DNA from: Bradyrhizobium sp. 186
GTDB taxonomy: Bacteria; Pseudomonadota; Alphaproteobacteria; Rhizobiales; Xanthobacteraceae
Reading direction: 5' to 3'
NCBI RefSeq assembly: GCF_023101685.1
Contig: NZ_CP082164.1
Coordinates: 2,232,001 to 2,296,000 of the forward strand
Length of the DNA: 64,000 nucleotides
A program made the translations under genes and the position numbers. The notes beneath the pieces were generated by a model, which was given only the letters and a program-made list of their open reading frames with translations, did no database searches and was not told the origin of the DNA. Of this stretch, positions 1 to 8,245 are shown in pieces (within the stretch, counting starts at the first letter, position 1; every line of letters starts with the position of its first letter).

Positions 1-29
1 ACGGCTCGCCAAGAACTGGGGTGATCGAG

Positions 30-1154
30 ATGAACGGGGCGAAAACGCTTCTACAGGATCTGGACGACGCCATCGCGCGCGGCACCGACGAGAGCCGGAC
101 GAAGGCGCTGTGGCATGCGACCGACATTCTGATCACCGGCCGCTACAGCGATGACGAGATCAGCATGTTCGGCGAGGTCATCGGGCGGCTTGCCGACGAG
201 ATCGAGGTCGCCGCGCGCACGCAGCTCTCGGAATTGATGGCGGCCTGCGATCACGCTCCGCTCAACGTCATCAAGCAACTCGCCTTCGACGACGAGATCG
301 ACGTTGCCGGTCCCGTGCTGCGCGAGTCCACCAGGCTCGACGAGAAGGTGCTGCTCGAGAACGCCATGACCAAGGGCCAGTCGCATCTGCTCGCGATCGC
401 CCAGCGCAAATCCATCGGCGAGGCCGTGACCGACGTACTGGTCAAGCGCGGCGACCAGGAGGTCGTGACCTCCGTCGCCAGGAACGAGGGCGCGCGTTTC
501 TCCGGCTCGGGCCTGCTCCACATGGTCAGGCGCGCCGAGGGCGACTCGATCCTCGCCGAGCAGCTCGGCCTGCGCAAGGACGTTCCGCGCCACGTTTTCC
601 AGCAGCTCATCTCGAAAGCGTCGGAAGACGTCCGCCGCCGGCTCGAGCACGAGCGCCCCGAGATGATGGCGCAGATCCAGAGCTCGGTGACCGAAGTCAC
701 CGGCGATTTGCAGTCCAAGTTCGGTCCCTCGTCGCGCAGCTATTTCGTCGCCAAGCGCGTGGTGACGACGCAGCACCGGCAGGGCAACCTCAACCAGGAC
801 TCGATCTCGAACTATGCACGCCAACACCGCCTCGACGAGGTGCAGATCGGCCTGTCGCTGCTGTCGGCGCTGCCGGTCGACGTGATCGAGCGCGCGATGA
901 TGGACCGCAACCGCGAGATATTGCTGGTGCTGTGCAAGGCGCTCGACTTTTCATGGGACACGACCATGTCGCTGTTGTTCCTCGGCGCCAAGGATCACCT
1001 GATCACGGCGCGTGAGCTCCACGACAATGAGCGCGATTTCGGCCGGCTCAAGGTCGAGACCTCGCGCAGCGTTCTGAAGTTCTACCAGTCGCGCAAGAAC
1101 AGCGCCGGCGTCGATCCCGTCACGGGTCGTCAGGGCGAGCTCCAGGTGCACTGA
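30..1154 (+). CDS. DUF2336 domain-containing protein (copy 1)
   Basis: About 374 residues, soluble and mainly helical, with no signal peptide or membrane segment. It resembles the DUF2336 family, whose molecular role is not known. The ATG at 30 is used; an in-frame GTG at 21 is possible, and only 20 bases lie upstream, so the start is uncertain. It is a clear paralogue of the gene at 30726-31826. Both share a LAFDD segment, a PVL..S.RLDE block, HLLAIA, a VTDVLV.RG block and GARFS, in the same order. A small hypothetical gene follows 34 bases later on the same strand. The HEAT-like helical repeat appearance is my impression, not a computed result. Confidence 0.8.
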   Translation: MNGAKTLLQDLDDAIARGTDESRTKALWHATDILITGRYSDDEISMFGEVIGRLADEIEVAARTQLSELMAACDHAPLNVIKQLAFDDEIDVAGPVLRESTRLDEKVLLENAMTKGQSHLLAIAQRKSIGEAVTDVLVKRGDQEVVTSVARNEGARFSGSGLLHMVRRAEGDSILAEQLGLRKDVPRHVFQQLISKASEDVRRRLEHERPEMMAQIQSSVTEVTGDLQSKFGPSSRSYFVAKRVVTTQHRQGNLNQDSISNYARQHRLDEVQIGLSLLSALPVDVIERAMMDRNREILLVLCKALDFSWDTTMSLLFLGAKDHLITARELHDNERDFGRLKVETSRSVLKFYQSRKNSAGVDPVTGRQGELQVH

Positions 1155-1188
1155 GCATCATCCGGGAATTGGCAGGGGAGTATTTGCA

Positions 1189-1428
1189 ATGTTGCCTCAA
1201 TTCGGCACCGCGGTTCGCAAGAATCCGAACAAGAATCTCAACACCGATACCGGCGGGTCGGCTCCGGACAAGGCCTCGGTCGACGCCGCATGGCTCGTGC
1301 TGGAAGCCGCCAACGATCTCGGCGATCACGCCGCGATCGATGCCTGCCGCCGCGTCATCGACGCCGAGCTGAACGGCACGGTGGCGGGAAGCTCGGATAT
1401 TGATCTCGTGCTGGGGTATTTCAGGTAA
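1189..1428 (+). CDS. Small hypothetical protein, 79 aa
   Basis: Not recognised. The protein has a polar N-terminus (about residues 1-30) and a short helical C-terminal half containing AAWLVLEAANDLGDHAAIDACRRV. A GGGGAG ribosome-binding site lies about nine bases before the ATG. It follows the DUF2336 gene by 34 bases on the same strand, so the two are probably co-transcribed. There are no membrane segments or cysteine motifs. Confidence 0.6.
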   Translation: MLPQFGTAVRKNPNKNLNTDTGGSAPDKASVDAAWLVLEAANDLGDHAAIDACRRVIDAELNGTVAGSSDIDLVLGYFR

Positions 1429-1472
1429 GCGGGCGAACGAAGTCCGCTGCTGACGCGATTGCCGTGCGTCTT

Positions 1473-1673
1473 TCACTGTCGCGCCCAGAGCCCAAAGCCG
1501 TGCCGATCCCAATGGGCCATGTTGACGGTGAGATAGGCCTTCGTGGCCTCGGGCGAGCGCACGCCGCCGAGATAGCGGGAAACTTCGGGATCGAGATGCA
1601 GCGCGGCCAAGTCCGCGAGGTGATCTTCGCGCAGTCTCTCGGCGGTCAACCTGCTGGTGCTGAAGTGATCCAT
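1473..1673 (-). pseudogene. N-terminal fragment of a RimJ/RimL-type GNAT acetyltransferase
   Basis: Starting at the ATG whose complement is 1671-1673, the frame encodes about 66 residues matching the beginning of GNAT acetyltransferases: TSRLTAERLREDHLADL, then DPEVSRYLGG, then GFGLWA. It stops just after GFGLWA, where a complete enzyme (about 170 residues) would continue into the acetyl-CoA-binding strand. The DNA beyond the stop does not continue the fold in any frame I could see. This is a 3'-truncated remnant, probably broken by a rearrangement beside the DUF2336 block. Confidence 0.65.
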
Positions 1674-1773
1674 AGAACCAGATGGCCGCATTCCGAGTCG
1701 GTCACTATGCCGGTGAGGGCCGATGATGGCATCGTGCCCCTGTTTTGCCCGACGGGTCAACGGGCTCGCATCC

Positions 1774-1886
1774 CGTAGCCCGGATGGAGCGCAGCGCAAT
1801 CCGGGAATCAATCCGCGTGTCGAGAGTCCCGGATTGCGCCATCGGGAGGCGCTTCGCGCCGACCCGTTGGCTCCATCCGGGCTACG
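1774..1886. repeat. Long palindromic intergenic repeat
   Basis: The outer arms CGTAGCCCGGATGGAGC (1774-1790) and GCTCCATCCGGGCTACG (1870-1886) are perfect 17-base complements. A second inner pair (around GCAATCCGGGA and its complement) follows the same symmetry. This is the form of the multicopy palindromic elements scattered between genes in Bradyrhizobium. It lies between the GNAT remnant and the 3' end of feoB. Confidence 0.8.
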
Positions 1887-2003
1887 ATCGATTTGCGCGA
1901 TGGGGCAACGGCTTCGCTGAAGCCACCGGTCATCACCCCGGCAACCCTCTTCTACTTTGCATGGGGTTGTTTTCGACTTTTTTACTGGAGCGAGCGCGAT
2001 GGC

Positions 2004-3875
2004 CTACCCCGCGCCGAGCGCGACGGCGACGTTGTACGTCAAAAGGCTCGCGGCGTAAGCGAGCACCAGCATGTAGGCGAAGGTCGCCGCCATCCATCCC
2101 CAGCTTCCGGTCTCGCGCCGGATCACCGCGAGCGTCGAGGCACATTGCGGCGCGAAGATGTACCAGGCCAGCATCGACAGCGCGGTCGCGAGCGACCATT
2201 TCGTCGCCAGCACCTGGCCGATCTGCTCGGCGGCTTCCTTGCCGCCTTCGATCGCATAGACGGTGCCGAGCGCGGCGACTGCGACCTCGCGTGCGGCCAT
2301 GCCCGGGATCAGCGCGACTGCGATCTGCCAGTTGAAGCCGACGGGGGCGAGCAGCGGTTCGAGCGCCTTGCCGATGATCGCGGCCAGGCTGAAGTTGATG
2401 GCCGGCTCGGTCGCGCCAGCGGGCGGCTGCGGGAACGAGGCCAAGAACCAGATCAGCACCATCATCGAGAAGATCGTGGTGCCGGCGCGGTGGAGGAACA
2501 TCTTGGCCCGCGTGAAGACGCCGATCGCGATCGATTTCAGCCGCGGCATCTTGTAGTCCGGCAGCTCCAGCATGAACGGCGCCGGCGCGTAGTCGCGCAG
2601 CATGAAGAACTTTATCAGGAACGAGACGCAGAGCGCGCTGATGATGCCGGCGGCGTAGAGGCCGAACATGACGAGGCCCTGGAGGTTGATGAAGCCCCAG
2701 ACGTCCCTGGCCGGAATGAAGGCGGAGATGATCAGGGTGTAGACCGGGATCCGCGCCGAGCAGGTCATCAGCGGCGCGATCAGGATCGTGGTCAGCCGGT
2801 CGCGCTTGTTGTCGATCACGCGCGTCGCCATGATGCCGGGAATGGCGCAGGCGAAGCTCGAGAGCAGCGGAATGAAGGCGCGGCCGTGCAGTCCGGCGCC
2901 GCCCATGATGCGGTCCATCAGGAACGCGGCGCGCGCCATGTAGCCGAAATCTTCCAGCAGCAGGATGAACAGGAAGATGATGATGATCTGCGGCAGGAAC
3001 ACGATGACGCTGCCGACGCCGGAGATCACGCCGTTTTGCAGGAAGCTTTGCAGCAGGCCGGAGGGCAGGGTGGCGTGCACGAACTGGCCCAGCGCATCGA
3101 AGCCGGAGTTCAACAGCTCCATCAGCGGCTGCGCCCAGGCGAACACCGCCTGGAACATCACGAACAGGATCAGCGCCAGCACCAGGAGCCCGCCGACGGG
3201 GTGCAGCACCACGGCGTCGATCCGCGCGGTCCAGGTGTCGGGCCGGCTCGGCAGGCTGACGCAGTCGGCGATGATGTGGTCGGCCTCGCGCTGGGTGGCG
3301 CGCAATTCGGCCACGCCGAGAGCGCGCCAGTTGTTCTCCTGAGGCTCGGCTGCAAGCTTTGCCGAGATCTCGTCGGTCAGCGTCAAGAGGTCGGCGGTGC
3401 CGCCCTTGCGCACCGCGATCGAGGTGACTACGGGCACGCCGAGCTCCTTGGCGAGCCGCTCCACGTCCACCGTGATGCCGCGGCGGGTCGCGATGTCGAA
3501 CATGTTGAGCACCAGCACCATCGGCCGGCCGGTGCGCTTGAGCTCGAGCAGGAGGCGGATGGTCAGCCGCAGATTGGTCGAATCGGCGACGCAAAGCACG
3601 AGGTCGGGCATGCTCTCGCCGGAGGCCTTGCCGAGTACGAAGTCGCGGGTGATCTCCTCGTCCGGGCTGCGACCGCGCAGCGAATAGGTGCCGGGCAGGT
3701 CGACGACCGAGACCTGACGTCCCTGCGGGGTGACGAAAAAGCCCTCCTTGCGCTCGACGGTGACGCCCGGGTAGTTCGCGACCTTCTGCCGGCTGCCGGT
3801 CAGCGCATTGAACAGCGAGGTCTTGCCGCTGTTTGGCGTGCCGACCAGGGCGAGATGCAGCATGGGTGCTTCCAT
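2004..3875 (-). CDS. feoB: Ferrous iron transporter B, GTPase-coupled inner-membrane permease
   Basis: About 623 residues. The N-terminal G domain shows G1 GTPNSGKTS (near residue 10), G3 DLPGTYSL and G4 NMFD. Two inner-membrane gate regions follow, with a C-terminal hydrophobic domain (DYAPAPFMLELPDYK, then multiple membrane helices). It imports Fe2+ from the periplasm. The ATG complementing 3873-3875 is used; a second ATG at 3863 with GGAAG five bases upstream is an equally good start. The frame stays open to 3971, but that would overlap feoA. It lies 34 bases downstream of feoA and is certainly in the same operon. Confidence 0.96.
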   Translation of the reverse strand: MEAPMLHLALVGTPNSGKTSLFNALTGSRQKVANYPGVTVERKEGFFVTPQGRQVSVVDLPGTYSLRGRSPDEEITRDFVLGKASGESMPDLVLCVADSTNLRLTIRLLLELKRTGRPMVLVLNMFDIATRRGITVDVERLAKELGVPVVTSIAVRKGGTADLLTLTDEISAKLAAEPQENNWRALGVAELRATQREADHIIADCVSLPSRPDTWTARIDAVVLHPVGGLLVLALILFVMFQAVFAWAQPLMELLNSGFDALGQFVHATLPSGLLQSFLQNGVISGVGSVIVFLPQIIIIFLFILLLEDFGYMARAAFLMDRIMGGAGLHGRAFIPLLSSFACAIPGIMATRVIDNKRDRLTTILIAPLMTCSARIPVYTLIISAFIPARDVWGFINLQGLVMFGLYAAGIISALCVSFLIKFFMLRDYAPAPFMLELPDYKMPRLKSIAIGVFTRAKMFLHRAGTTIFSMMVLIWFLASFPQPPAGATEPAINFSLAAIIGKALEPLLAPVGFNWQIAVALIPGMAAREVAVAALGTVYAIEGGKEAAEQIGQVLATKWSLATALSMLAWYIFAPQCASTLAVIRRETGSWGWMAATFAYMLVLAYAASLLTYNVAVALGAG

Positions 3876-3909
3876 GGAATTAAAGGCCTGGATCAGGGGT
3901 CCGGTCGCC

Positions 3910-4185
3910 TCAGGCGACGATGATGGCCATGGCTTCGCGACGGCGCACCGCGATGGTGATGTTGTCGACACGCACGGCGATCGGGTCGCGCCCGACCAGC
4001 CCCTCGTGCAGGACCTCGACCCGGGCGCCCTCGACGAAGCCGAGCTCGATCAGGCGGCTCTCGAGCTCGATGTCCGAGAGCGCCGAGCCCGCGTCCTTGG
4101 CGGAAAGGTGTTGAATGACGCCGGTATAGCCGCGCTGGGCCAGACCCAGCGGCATCCGCGAGCGCGTATCATGGATATCGGTCAT
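3910..4185 (-). CDS. feoA: FeoA, SH3-like partner of FeoB
   Basis: About 91 residues with the FeoA pattern: DIELESRLIELGFVEGARVEVLHEG, then GRDPIAVRVDNITIAVRRREA. FeoA binds cytoplasmic parts of FeoB and is needed for Fe2+ uptake. Start choices are ATG 4185, TTG 4200 or ATG 4155; none has a strong ribosome-binding site. A sigma70-like promoter and an ICE-like box lie directly upstream. Confidence 0.92.
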   Translation of the reverse strand: MTDIHDTRSRMPLGLAQRGYTGVIQHLSAKDAGSALSDIELESRLIELGFVEGARVEVLHEGLVGRDPIAVRVDNITIAVRRREAMAIIVA

Positions 4186-4190
4186 GCCCT

Positions 4191-4219
4191 GTATTTTCAA
4201 CGCGGGGCATTGAGGTCAA
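4191..4219 (-). promoter_or_regulatory. Putative feoAB promoter
   Basis: On the minus strand TTGACC (4219-4214) is followed after 17 bases by AAATAC (4196-4191). The predicted transcription start falls almost on the ATG at 4185, which would make a near-leaderless message or favour the inner ATG at 4155. The -10 match is poor, so confidence is moderate. Confidence 0.4.
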
Positions 4220-4245
4220 GCGCGCTCGCTCGCCGAAGCTGCACC

Positions 4246-4261
4246 TTAGAGTGATTTTAAA
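4246..4261 (-). promoter_or_regulatory. ICE-like box (candidate Irr binding site) upstream of feoAB
   Basis: Read on the minus strand the site is TTTAAAATCACTCTAA. It matches the rhizobial iron control element consensus TTTAGAAYNRTTCTAA at all but two fixed positions. It ends about 26 bases upstream of the -35 hexamer. Irr is the haem-responsive iron regulator of Bradyrhizobium; the consensus is from memory and no binding is shown here. Confidence 0.55.
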
Positions 4262-4302
4262 GTGCGGGCGCCGCGCCGGTTGGGAAAAAGTGGTCTCGGC
4301 AG

Positions 4303-4557
4303 TTACTCCGCCGGGATCTTCTGCTCCGGCGGGACGGCCATGGCGCGGCTCTTGAAGTAGTCCAGGACGAACAGGCGGATCGCCGAGGACAGATTGCCCT
4401 GCTGGCGGTTGCTGTCGATCTCCCCGACGAGCTCGGACAGCGTCATGTTGCGCAGGCCCGAGATCTCCTTCATGCCGTTCCAGAACGCCTCTTCCAGGCT
4501 GACGCTGGTCTTGTGGCCGGCGACAACGATCGATCGCTTCACGACGGGCGACTTCAT
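4303..4557 (-). CDS. Ribbon-helix-helix domain protein
   Basis: 84 residues. The N-terminal strand VKRSIVVAGHKTSVSLEEAFW, followed by helices MTLSELVGEI and LSSAIRLFVLDYF, is the compact alphaproteobacterial RHH fold usually read as a DNA-binding dimer. A longer open frame runs to 4758, but the ATG complementing 4555-4557 begins the conserved domain. It overlaps the stop of the upstream DUF4169 gene by four bases, so the two are translationally coupled. The target is unknown; autoregulation is plausible. Confidence 0.8.
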   Translation of the reverse strand: MKSPVVKRSIVVAGHKTSVSLEEAFWNGMKEISGLRNMTLSELVGEIDSNRQQGNLSSAIRLFVLDYFKSRAMAVPPEQKIPAE

Positions 4558-4742
4558 GGCTGCTCCTCGCGATCGATCCGGTGCTGGTCCAGATGTTCCT
4601 TGGCCTGGTCCGCGCGCGTCTGCTCCGCCGACCGCTCCGCCTTCGTGCGGCCGAACTTCGTTCGGTTGGCGTCCGCCTGCTTCGCCGAGGTTTCCCGCTC
4701 GGCGCGCTTCCTGAAACGGTTCAGGTTGATGACGTTCCCCAT
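4554..4742 (-). CDS. DUF4169 family small basic protein
   Basis: 62 residues, highly charged and probably one long helix. The N-terminus VINLNRFRKR and the later NRTKFGRTKAE and DQHRID blocks identify DUF4169, a family of unknown function found next to fumC and sspB in Rhizobiales. The N-terminal motif resembles the C-terminal tail of SspB encoded 1.8 kb upstream (VVRLDRFRKK). It shares an ATGA overlap with the RHH gene. Confidence 0.85.
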   Translation of the reverse strand: MGNVINLNRFRKRAERETSAKQADANRTKFGRTKAERSAEQTRADQAKEHLDQHRIDREEQP

Positions 4743-5016
4743 GCCGCGTCTCCATCACCCGATCCTCTGCGAGCGGGATGAAACATTCCGAAACAAGGCG
4801 CTGCGTTGCGCCCCACAGGATTTGATTGCCATTCGCTTGTCCTCGTCAATCGGCCCTTGTGACCATCAAACGATGAATCTGGTCCCGGGAAGGGGAGAGA
4901 GCGGCGTAGCACGCATCCTCCCCGAGACATTGACGGTAATCAAATCCTCTCCTTTAAGCCTCTATAAATATGCGGTTTTGGCTCCGTATCATTACGGATG
5001 GCTATCGGATCGGAAA

Positions 5017-6435
5017 TCATCCGGGCCTCGTCATCTTCTCCGGCTGCACCAGGCGGTCGAACTCGTCGGCCGAGACGAAGCCCAGGCGGAGCGCCTCTTC
5101 CTTCAGCGTGGTGCCGTTGGCATGCGCGGTCTTGGCCACCTTGGCCGCGTTGTCGTAGCCGATTTTCGGCGCGAGCGCCGTCACCAGCATCAGCGAGCGC
5201 TGCATCAGCTCGCTGATGCGCTTTTCGTCGGCGCGGATGCCGCTGACGCAATGTTCGGTAAAGGAGCGCGCGGCGTCGGCCATCAGGCGGATCGAATGCA
5301 GCATGTTGTAGGCGAGCACGGGCTTGTAGACGTTGAGCTCGAAATGGCCCTGGCTGCCGGCGACCGTGATGGCGGTGTGATTGCCGAACACCTGGCAGCA
5401 CACCATCGTCATCGCCTCGCATTGCGTCGGATTGACCTTGCCCGGCATGATCGAGGAGCCCGGCTCGTTCTCCGGCAGGATCAGTTCGCCCAGGCCCGAG
5501 CGCGGGCCTGATCCGAGCAGGCGGATGTCGTTGGCGATCTTGAACAGGCCCGTCGCCACCGAATTGATGGCGCCGTGCGCCAGCACATAGGCGTCGTTGG
5601 AAGCCAGCGCCTCGAATTTGTTGGCGGCGCTGGTGAAGGGCAGTTTTGTGATCCCGGCCACGTGCTTGGCGAACAGTTTTGCAAAGCGCGGCTTCGAGTT
5701 GAGACCGGTGCCGACGGCGGTGCCGCCCTGCGCCAACGGATAGAGCTCCTTCACCGCGACCTTGAGCCGGGCGATGCCGCTTTCGACCTGCGCGGCATAG
5801 CCGGAAAATTCCTGGCCGAGCGTCAGCGGCGTGGCATCCTGGGTGTGGGTGCGGCCGATCTTGACGATCTTGGCGAACTCCTTCTCCTTCTTGCGCAGCG
5901 CGCGGAGCAGTTCGCCGAGCGCAGGGACGAGATCGGCGGTGATGCGGCTTGCGGCCGCGATGTGCATGGCGGTCGGGAACGAGTCGTTCGATGACTGGCT
6001 CATGTTGACGTGATCGTTGGGATGCACCGGCTTCTTGGCGCCGAGCTCGCCGCCGAGCATCTCATTGGCGCGGTTGGCGATCACCTCGTTGAGGTTCATG
6101 TTGGATTGGGTGCCCGAGCCCGTCTGCCACACCACCAGCGGAAAATGGTCGTCGAGCTCGCCCTCGATCACCTCGCGCGCGGCGCGGATGATGGCGTTGG
6201 CCCGGCGCTGGTCCAGCAGCCCGAGCTCGCGATTGGACTGTGCGGCGGCGAGCTTGACGATGCCCAGCGCATGCACGAGCGCAACCGGCATGCGGTCGAT
6301 GCCGATGCGAAAATTCTGGCGCGAGCGCTCGGTCTGCGCCCCCCAATAGCGATCGGAGGGGACCTCGATGGGACCGAAGCTGTCGGTCTCGATGCGGGTG
6401 GCGGGACGGCGCGAGGGGCGGATCGTCTTGGCCAT
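5017..6435 (-). CDS. fumC: Class II fumarate hydratase
   Basis: About 472 residues, the normal length for a class II fumarase. It carries the superfamily signature [11 protein letters not shown] near residue 325, the GSGTQSNMN segment and the RTHTQDATP active-site loop. It converts fumarate to malate in the TCA cycle without an iron-sulfur cluster. The ATG at 6435 (MAKTIRPSR) is used; an ATG four codons earlier at 6447 is also possible. It is transcribed toward DUF4169 and RHH after a 274-base gap that shows no gene. Confidence 0.96.
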   Translation of the reverse strand: MAKTIRPSRRPATRIETDSFGPIEVPSDRYWGAQTERSRQNFRIGIDRMPVALVHALGIVKLAAAQSNRELGLLDQRRANAIIRAAREVIEGELDDHFPLVVWQTGSGTQSNMNLNEVIANRANEMLGGELGAKKPVHPNDHVNMSQSSNDSFPTAMHIAAASRITADLVPALGELLRALRKKEKEFAKIVKIGRTHTQDATPLTLGQEFSGYAAQVESGIARLKVAVKELYPLAQGGTAVGTGLNSKPRFAKLFAKHVAGITKLPFTSAANKFEALASNDAYVLAHGAINSVATGLFKIANDIRLLGSGPRSGLGELILPENEPGSSIMPGKVNPTQCEAMTMVCCQVFGNHTAITVAGSQGHFELNVYKPVLAYNMLHSIRLMADAARSFTEHCVSGIRADEKRISELMQRSLMLVTALAPKIGYDNAAKVAKTAHANGTTLKEEALRLGFVSADEFDRLVQPEKMTRPG

Positions 6436-6536
6436 GAGCACATCCATTCTGCCGCACGAAACGCCGCGCGGCCTCTTGTTATGCTCATCTATATAGGCAG
6501 TTTGGCCGCGGGCGACGGTCTCGGGCCCAACCTAGA

Positions 6537-7055
6537 TCATTTCTTGCGGAAGCGATCGAGCCGCACGACTTCGGCGCCGCCCTGGCTCGGGACCGCCGGC
6601 TCCTCCGTGCCTTCCACCGTCTCGGCGGCGGGGGCAGGCACCGCTACGGCGGTTGGGGCAGGAGCTGCAGGCAACGTCTCGGACGCCACCTCGGCGACGT
6701 CGGAGGTGTCGAACTGGAGGCCGAATTTCACGGATGGGTCGAGGAAGCTCTTGATCGCGCTGAACGGCACGATCAGCCGCTCCGGAATGCCGCCGAATGA
6801 CAGGCCGACCTCGAAACGGTCCTCGAGTACGGTCAGATCCCAGAACTGGTGCTGAAGGATGACCGTCATCTCTTCCGGATATTGCGCGAGCAGCCGCGGC
6901 GAGATCTTCACGCCCTCGGCCTTCGATACGAAGGTGATGAAGAAATGATGCTCGCCGGGCAGTCCATGGGACGCGGCATCGGTCAGCACCTTGCGCAGCA
7001 CGCCGCGCAACGCGTCGCGGGCCAGCACATCGTATCGGATATGATCGGTCGCCAT
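6537..7055 (-). CDS. sspB: SspB, alphaproteobacterial ClpXP adaptor for ssrA-tagged proteins
   Basis: 172 residues. An SspB fold occupies about residues 1-115 (HIRYDVLARDALRGVL, then GLPGEHHFFITF, then LSFGGIPERLIVPF). A low-complexity Ala/Pro/Val/Glu linker follows, then a short basic tail VVRLDRFRKK that in this family docks on the ClpX N-domain. SspB captures ssrA-tagged proteins and delivers them to ClpXP. The ATG complementing 7053-7055 starts the domain. The tmRNA gene lies just upstream on the same strand, so adaptor and tag RNA are neighbours. Confidence 0.93.
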   Translation of the reverse strand: MATDHIRYDVLARDALRGVLRKVLTDAASHGLPGEHHFFITFVSKAEGVKISPRLLAQYPEEMTVILQHQFWDLTVLEDRFEVGLSFGGIPERLIVPFSAIKSFLDPSVKFGLQFDTSDVAEVASETLPAAPAPTAVAVPAPAAETVEGTEEPAVPSQGGAEVVRLDRFRKK

Positions 7056-7169
7056 GGTGGTCCTGTTGCATTCCAGCAGGCGGGCCCCGCCGGCCCGACT
7101 CGCCAAGCCGCGATAGTACCGCGCCTGACGGGTCAGCAGGAGTCCCCGCCGGGAAGGAAATAAGAGGTA

Positions 7170-7506
7170 AGTGGAGGCTTCTGTTGCCAGGTGCCTCCGA
7201 ACCCCGCCTAACGGAGCTTAACCCGTTAGGACTTCAGAATGGTCTTTCAAACTGCGTTACGCAGCCTGAGCAACCGGAGCAAAGTTGTCGTTGGCAACTA
7301 TTGCAGTAGCCCGATAACGGCGGAACAATACCGGGAAAAAATACGCCCTTTACGCCCTCGTCGATCCTATTTCGCCCCCGCCGAAGCTCACTTGTCAGCG
7401 GGCCAAGCTCGCCAAACGATGAGCTTTGGTGGAGGCGCCGGGTACCGCCCCCGGGTCCGAATGGTTTATTGCGACGATCGTTTATTTCCATAGCCGGCGA
7501 ACCGGC
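7170..7506 (-). ncRNA. ssrA: Two-piece (circularly permuted) tmRNA
   Basis: The 3' acceptor piece comes first: a T-arm with a 5-bp stem CCGGG/CCCGG and 7-base loop (7454-7438), then acceptor strand CGCCTCC (7437-7431) and ACCA ending at 7427. After an intervening segment, the coding piece begins with GGGGGCG at 7379, pairing with the acceptor strand. The third pair is G-U (7377 with 7433), the alanine identity pair. The resume codon is GCC at 7295; the tag reads ANDNFAPVAQAA and stops with TAA at 7259-7257. A perfect 8-bp hairpin (7207-7230) and a GGAGGC/GCCTCC hairpin follow. Outer ends are approximate. Confidence 0.95.
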
Positions 7507-7507
7507 A

Positions 7508-7523
7508 CCCCCAATATAGGGGG
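7508..7523 (-). promoter_or_regulatory. Putative ssrA promoter -10 inside an inverted repeat
   Basis: On the minus strand the sequence is CCCCCTATATTGGGGG. TATATT (7518-7513) is a good -10 hexamer placed a few bases before the acceptor piece, and it is flanked by five complementary C/G bases. No clear -35 is seen; CTGTCA about 18 bases upstream is the best candidate. Confidence 0.4.
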
Positions 7524-7627
7524 CAAAGCTTTCAAATGACAGGGGTTTGGCGGGCCGTGGCGAGGTTCCTTTGGATAGGTTCCGGACAGCCTTGGCCGCA
7601 CCGCGGCGCTCGTTCTAAGCTCCTGAC

Positions 7628-8245
7628 ATGTCCACGGATTCAGCACCGGCCGCCCAAGAGTCGGATCGAGAGCCGGATCCTTCCACAGCGAGCGGCCTGC
7701 CGCCCAGCCTGGTGGCGCTGTTCCTGGCCTTTGCCCGGATGTCGCTGGCCGGCTTCGGCGGGGTTTTGGTGTTTGCCCGGCGCGCCATCGTCGAGCAGCA
7801 CCGCTGGATGACCGCGGACGAGTTCAACGAGACCTTCGCGCTCTGCCATTTCCTGCCCGGGCCCAATATCGTCAATTTGTCGATGGTGTTCGGGGCGCGG
7901 CTGCGCGGGATCGCGGGCGGGGTGGCCGCCTTTGCCGGGCTGTTGCTGCCGCCGACGCTGATCATGACCGTGCTCGGGATCATCTACGCCCGTTTCGGCG
8001 ATGTGGACGTGCTGCGCCGCAGCCTCGCGGGCATCTCCTGCGCCGCGGTCGGCCTTTTGATCGCGGTGGTCTTCCGCATGATGACGCCGCTGTTGAAACG
8101 GATGGACGCCGTCGGACTCATCTTGATGCTCGCCGTGTTCGCCGCCATCGGTGTGCTTCGCCTGCCGCTCCAGGCGGTGCTGCTGGTCGCGATTCCCCTC
8201 AGCGTCGCCGTGACTTTCCTCCTGCGACGGAAGGTAGCAGTATGA
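7628..8245 (+). CDS. Chromate transporter (CHR family), N-terminal half
   Basis: 205 residues. A polar N-terminal tail (about 1-25) precedes a CHR domain with FARMSLAGFGGVL and the family motif CHFLPGPNIVNL, and about five membrane helices. In two-subunit CHR systems, two short homologous proteins from adjacent genes form the exporter. The stop overlaps the start of the second half by four bases. The partner gene is interrupted, so this half may no longer make a working transporter. Confidence 0.88.
   Translation: MSTDSAPAAQESDREPDPSTASGLPPSLVALFLAFARMSLAGFGGVLVFARRAIVEQHRWMTADEFNETFALCHFLPGPNIVNLSMVFGARLRGIAGGVAAFAGLLLPPTLIMTVLGIIYARFGDVDVLRRSLAGISCAAVGLLIAVVFRMMTPLLKRMDAVGLILMLAVFAAIGVLRLPLQAVLLVAIPLSVAVTFLLRRKVAV

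Noticed and set aside
1893..3923. 676-codon plus-strand open frame opposite feoB
   Set aside because: It is a GC-rich shadow of feoB: its composition is His/Arg/Asp/Glu/Gly-rich without any domain, while the minus strand has all FeoB motifs.
5381..5590. Short plus-strand frames inside fumC
   Set aside because: All are antisense to the fumarase signature regions and have no features of their own.
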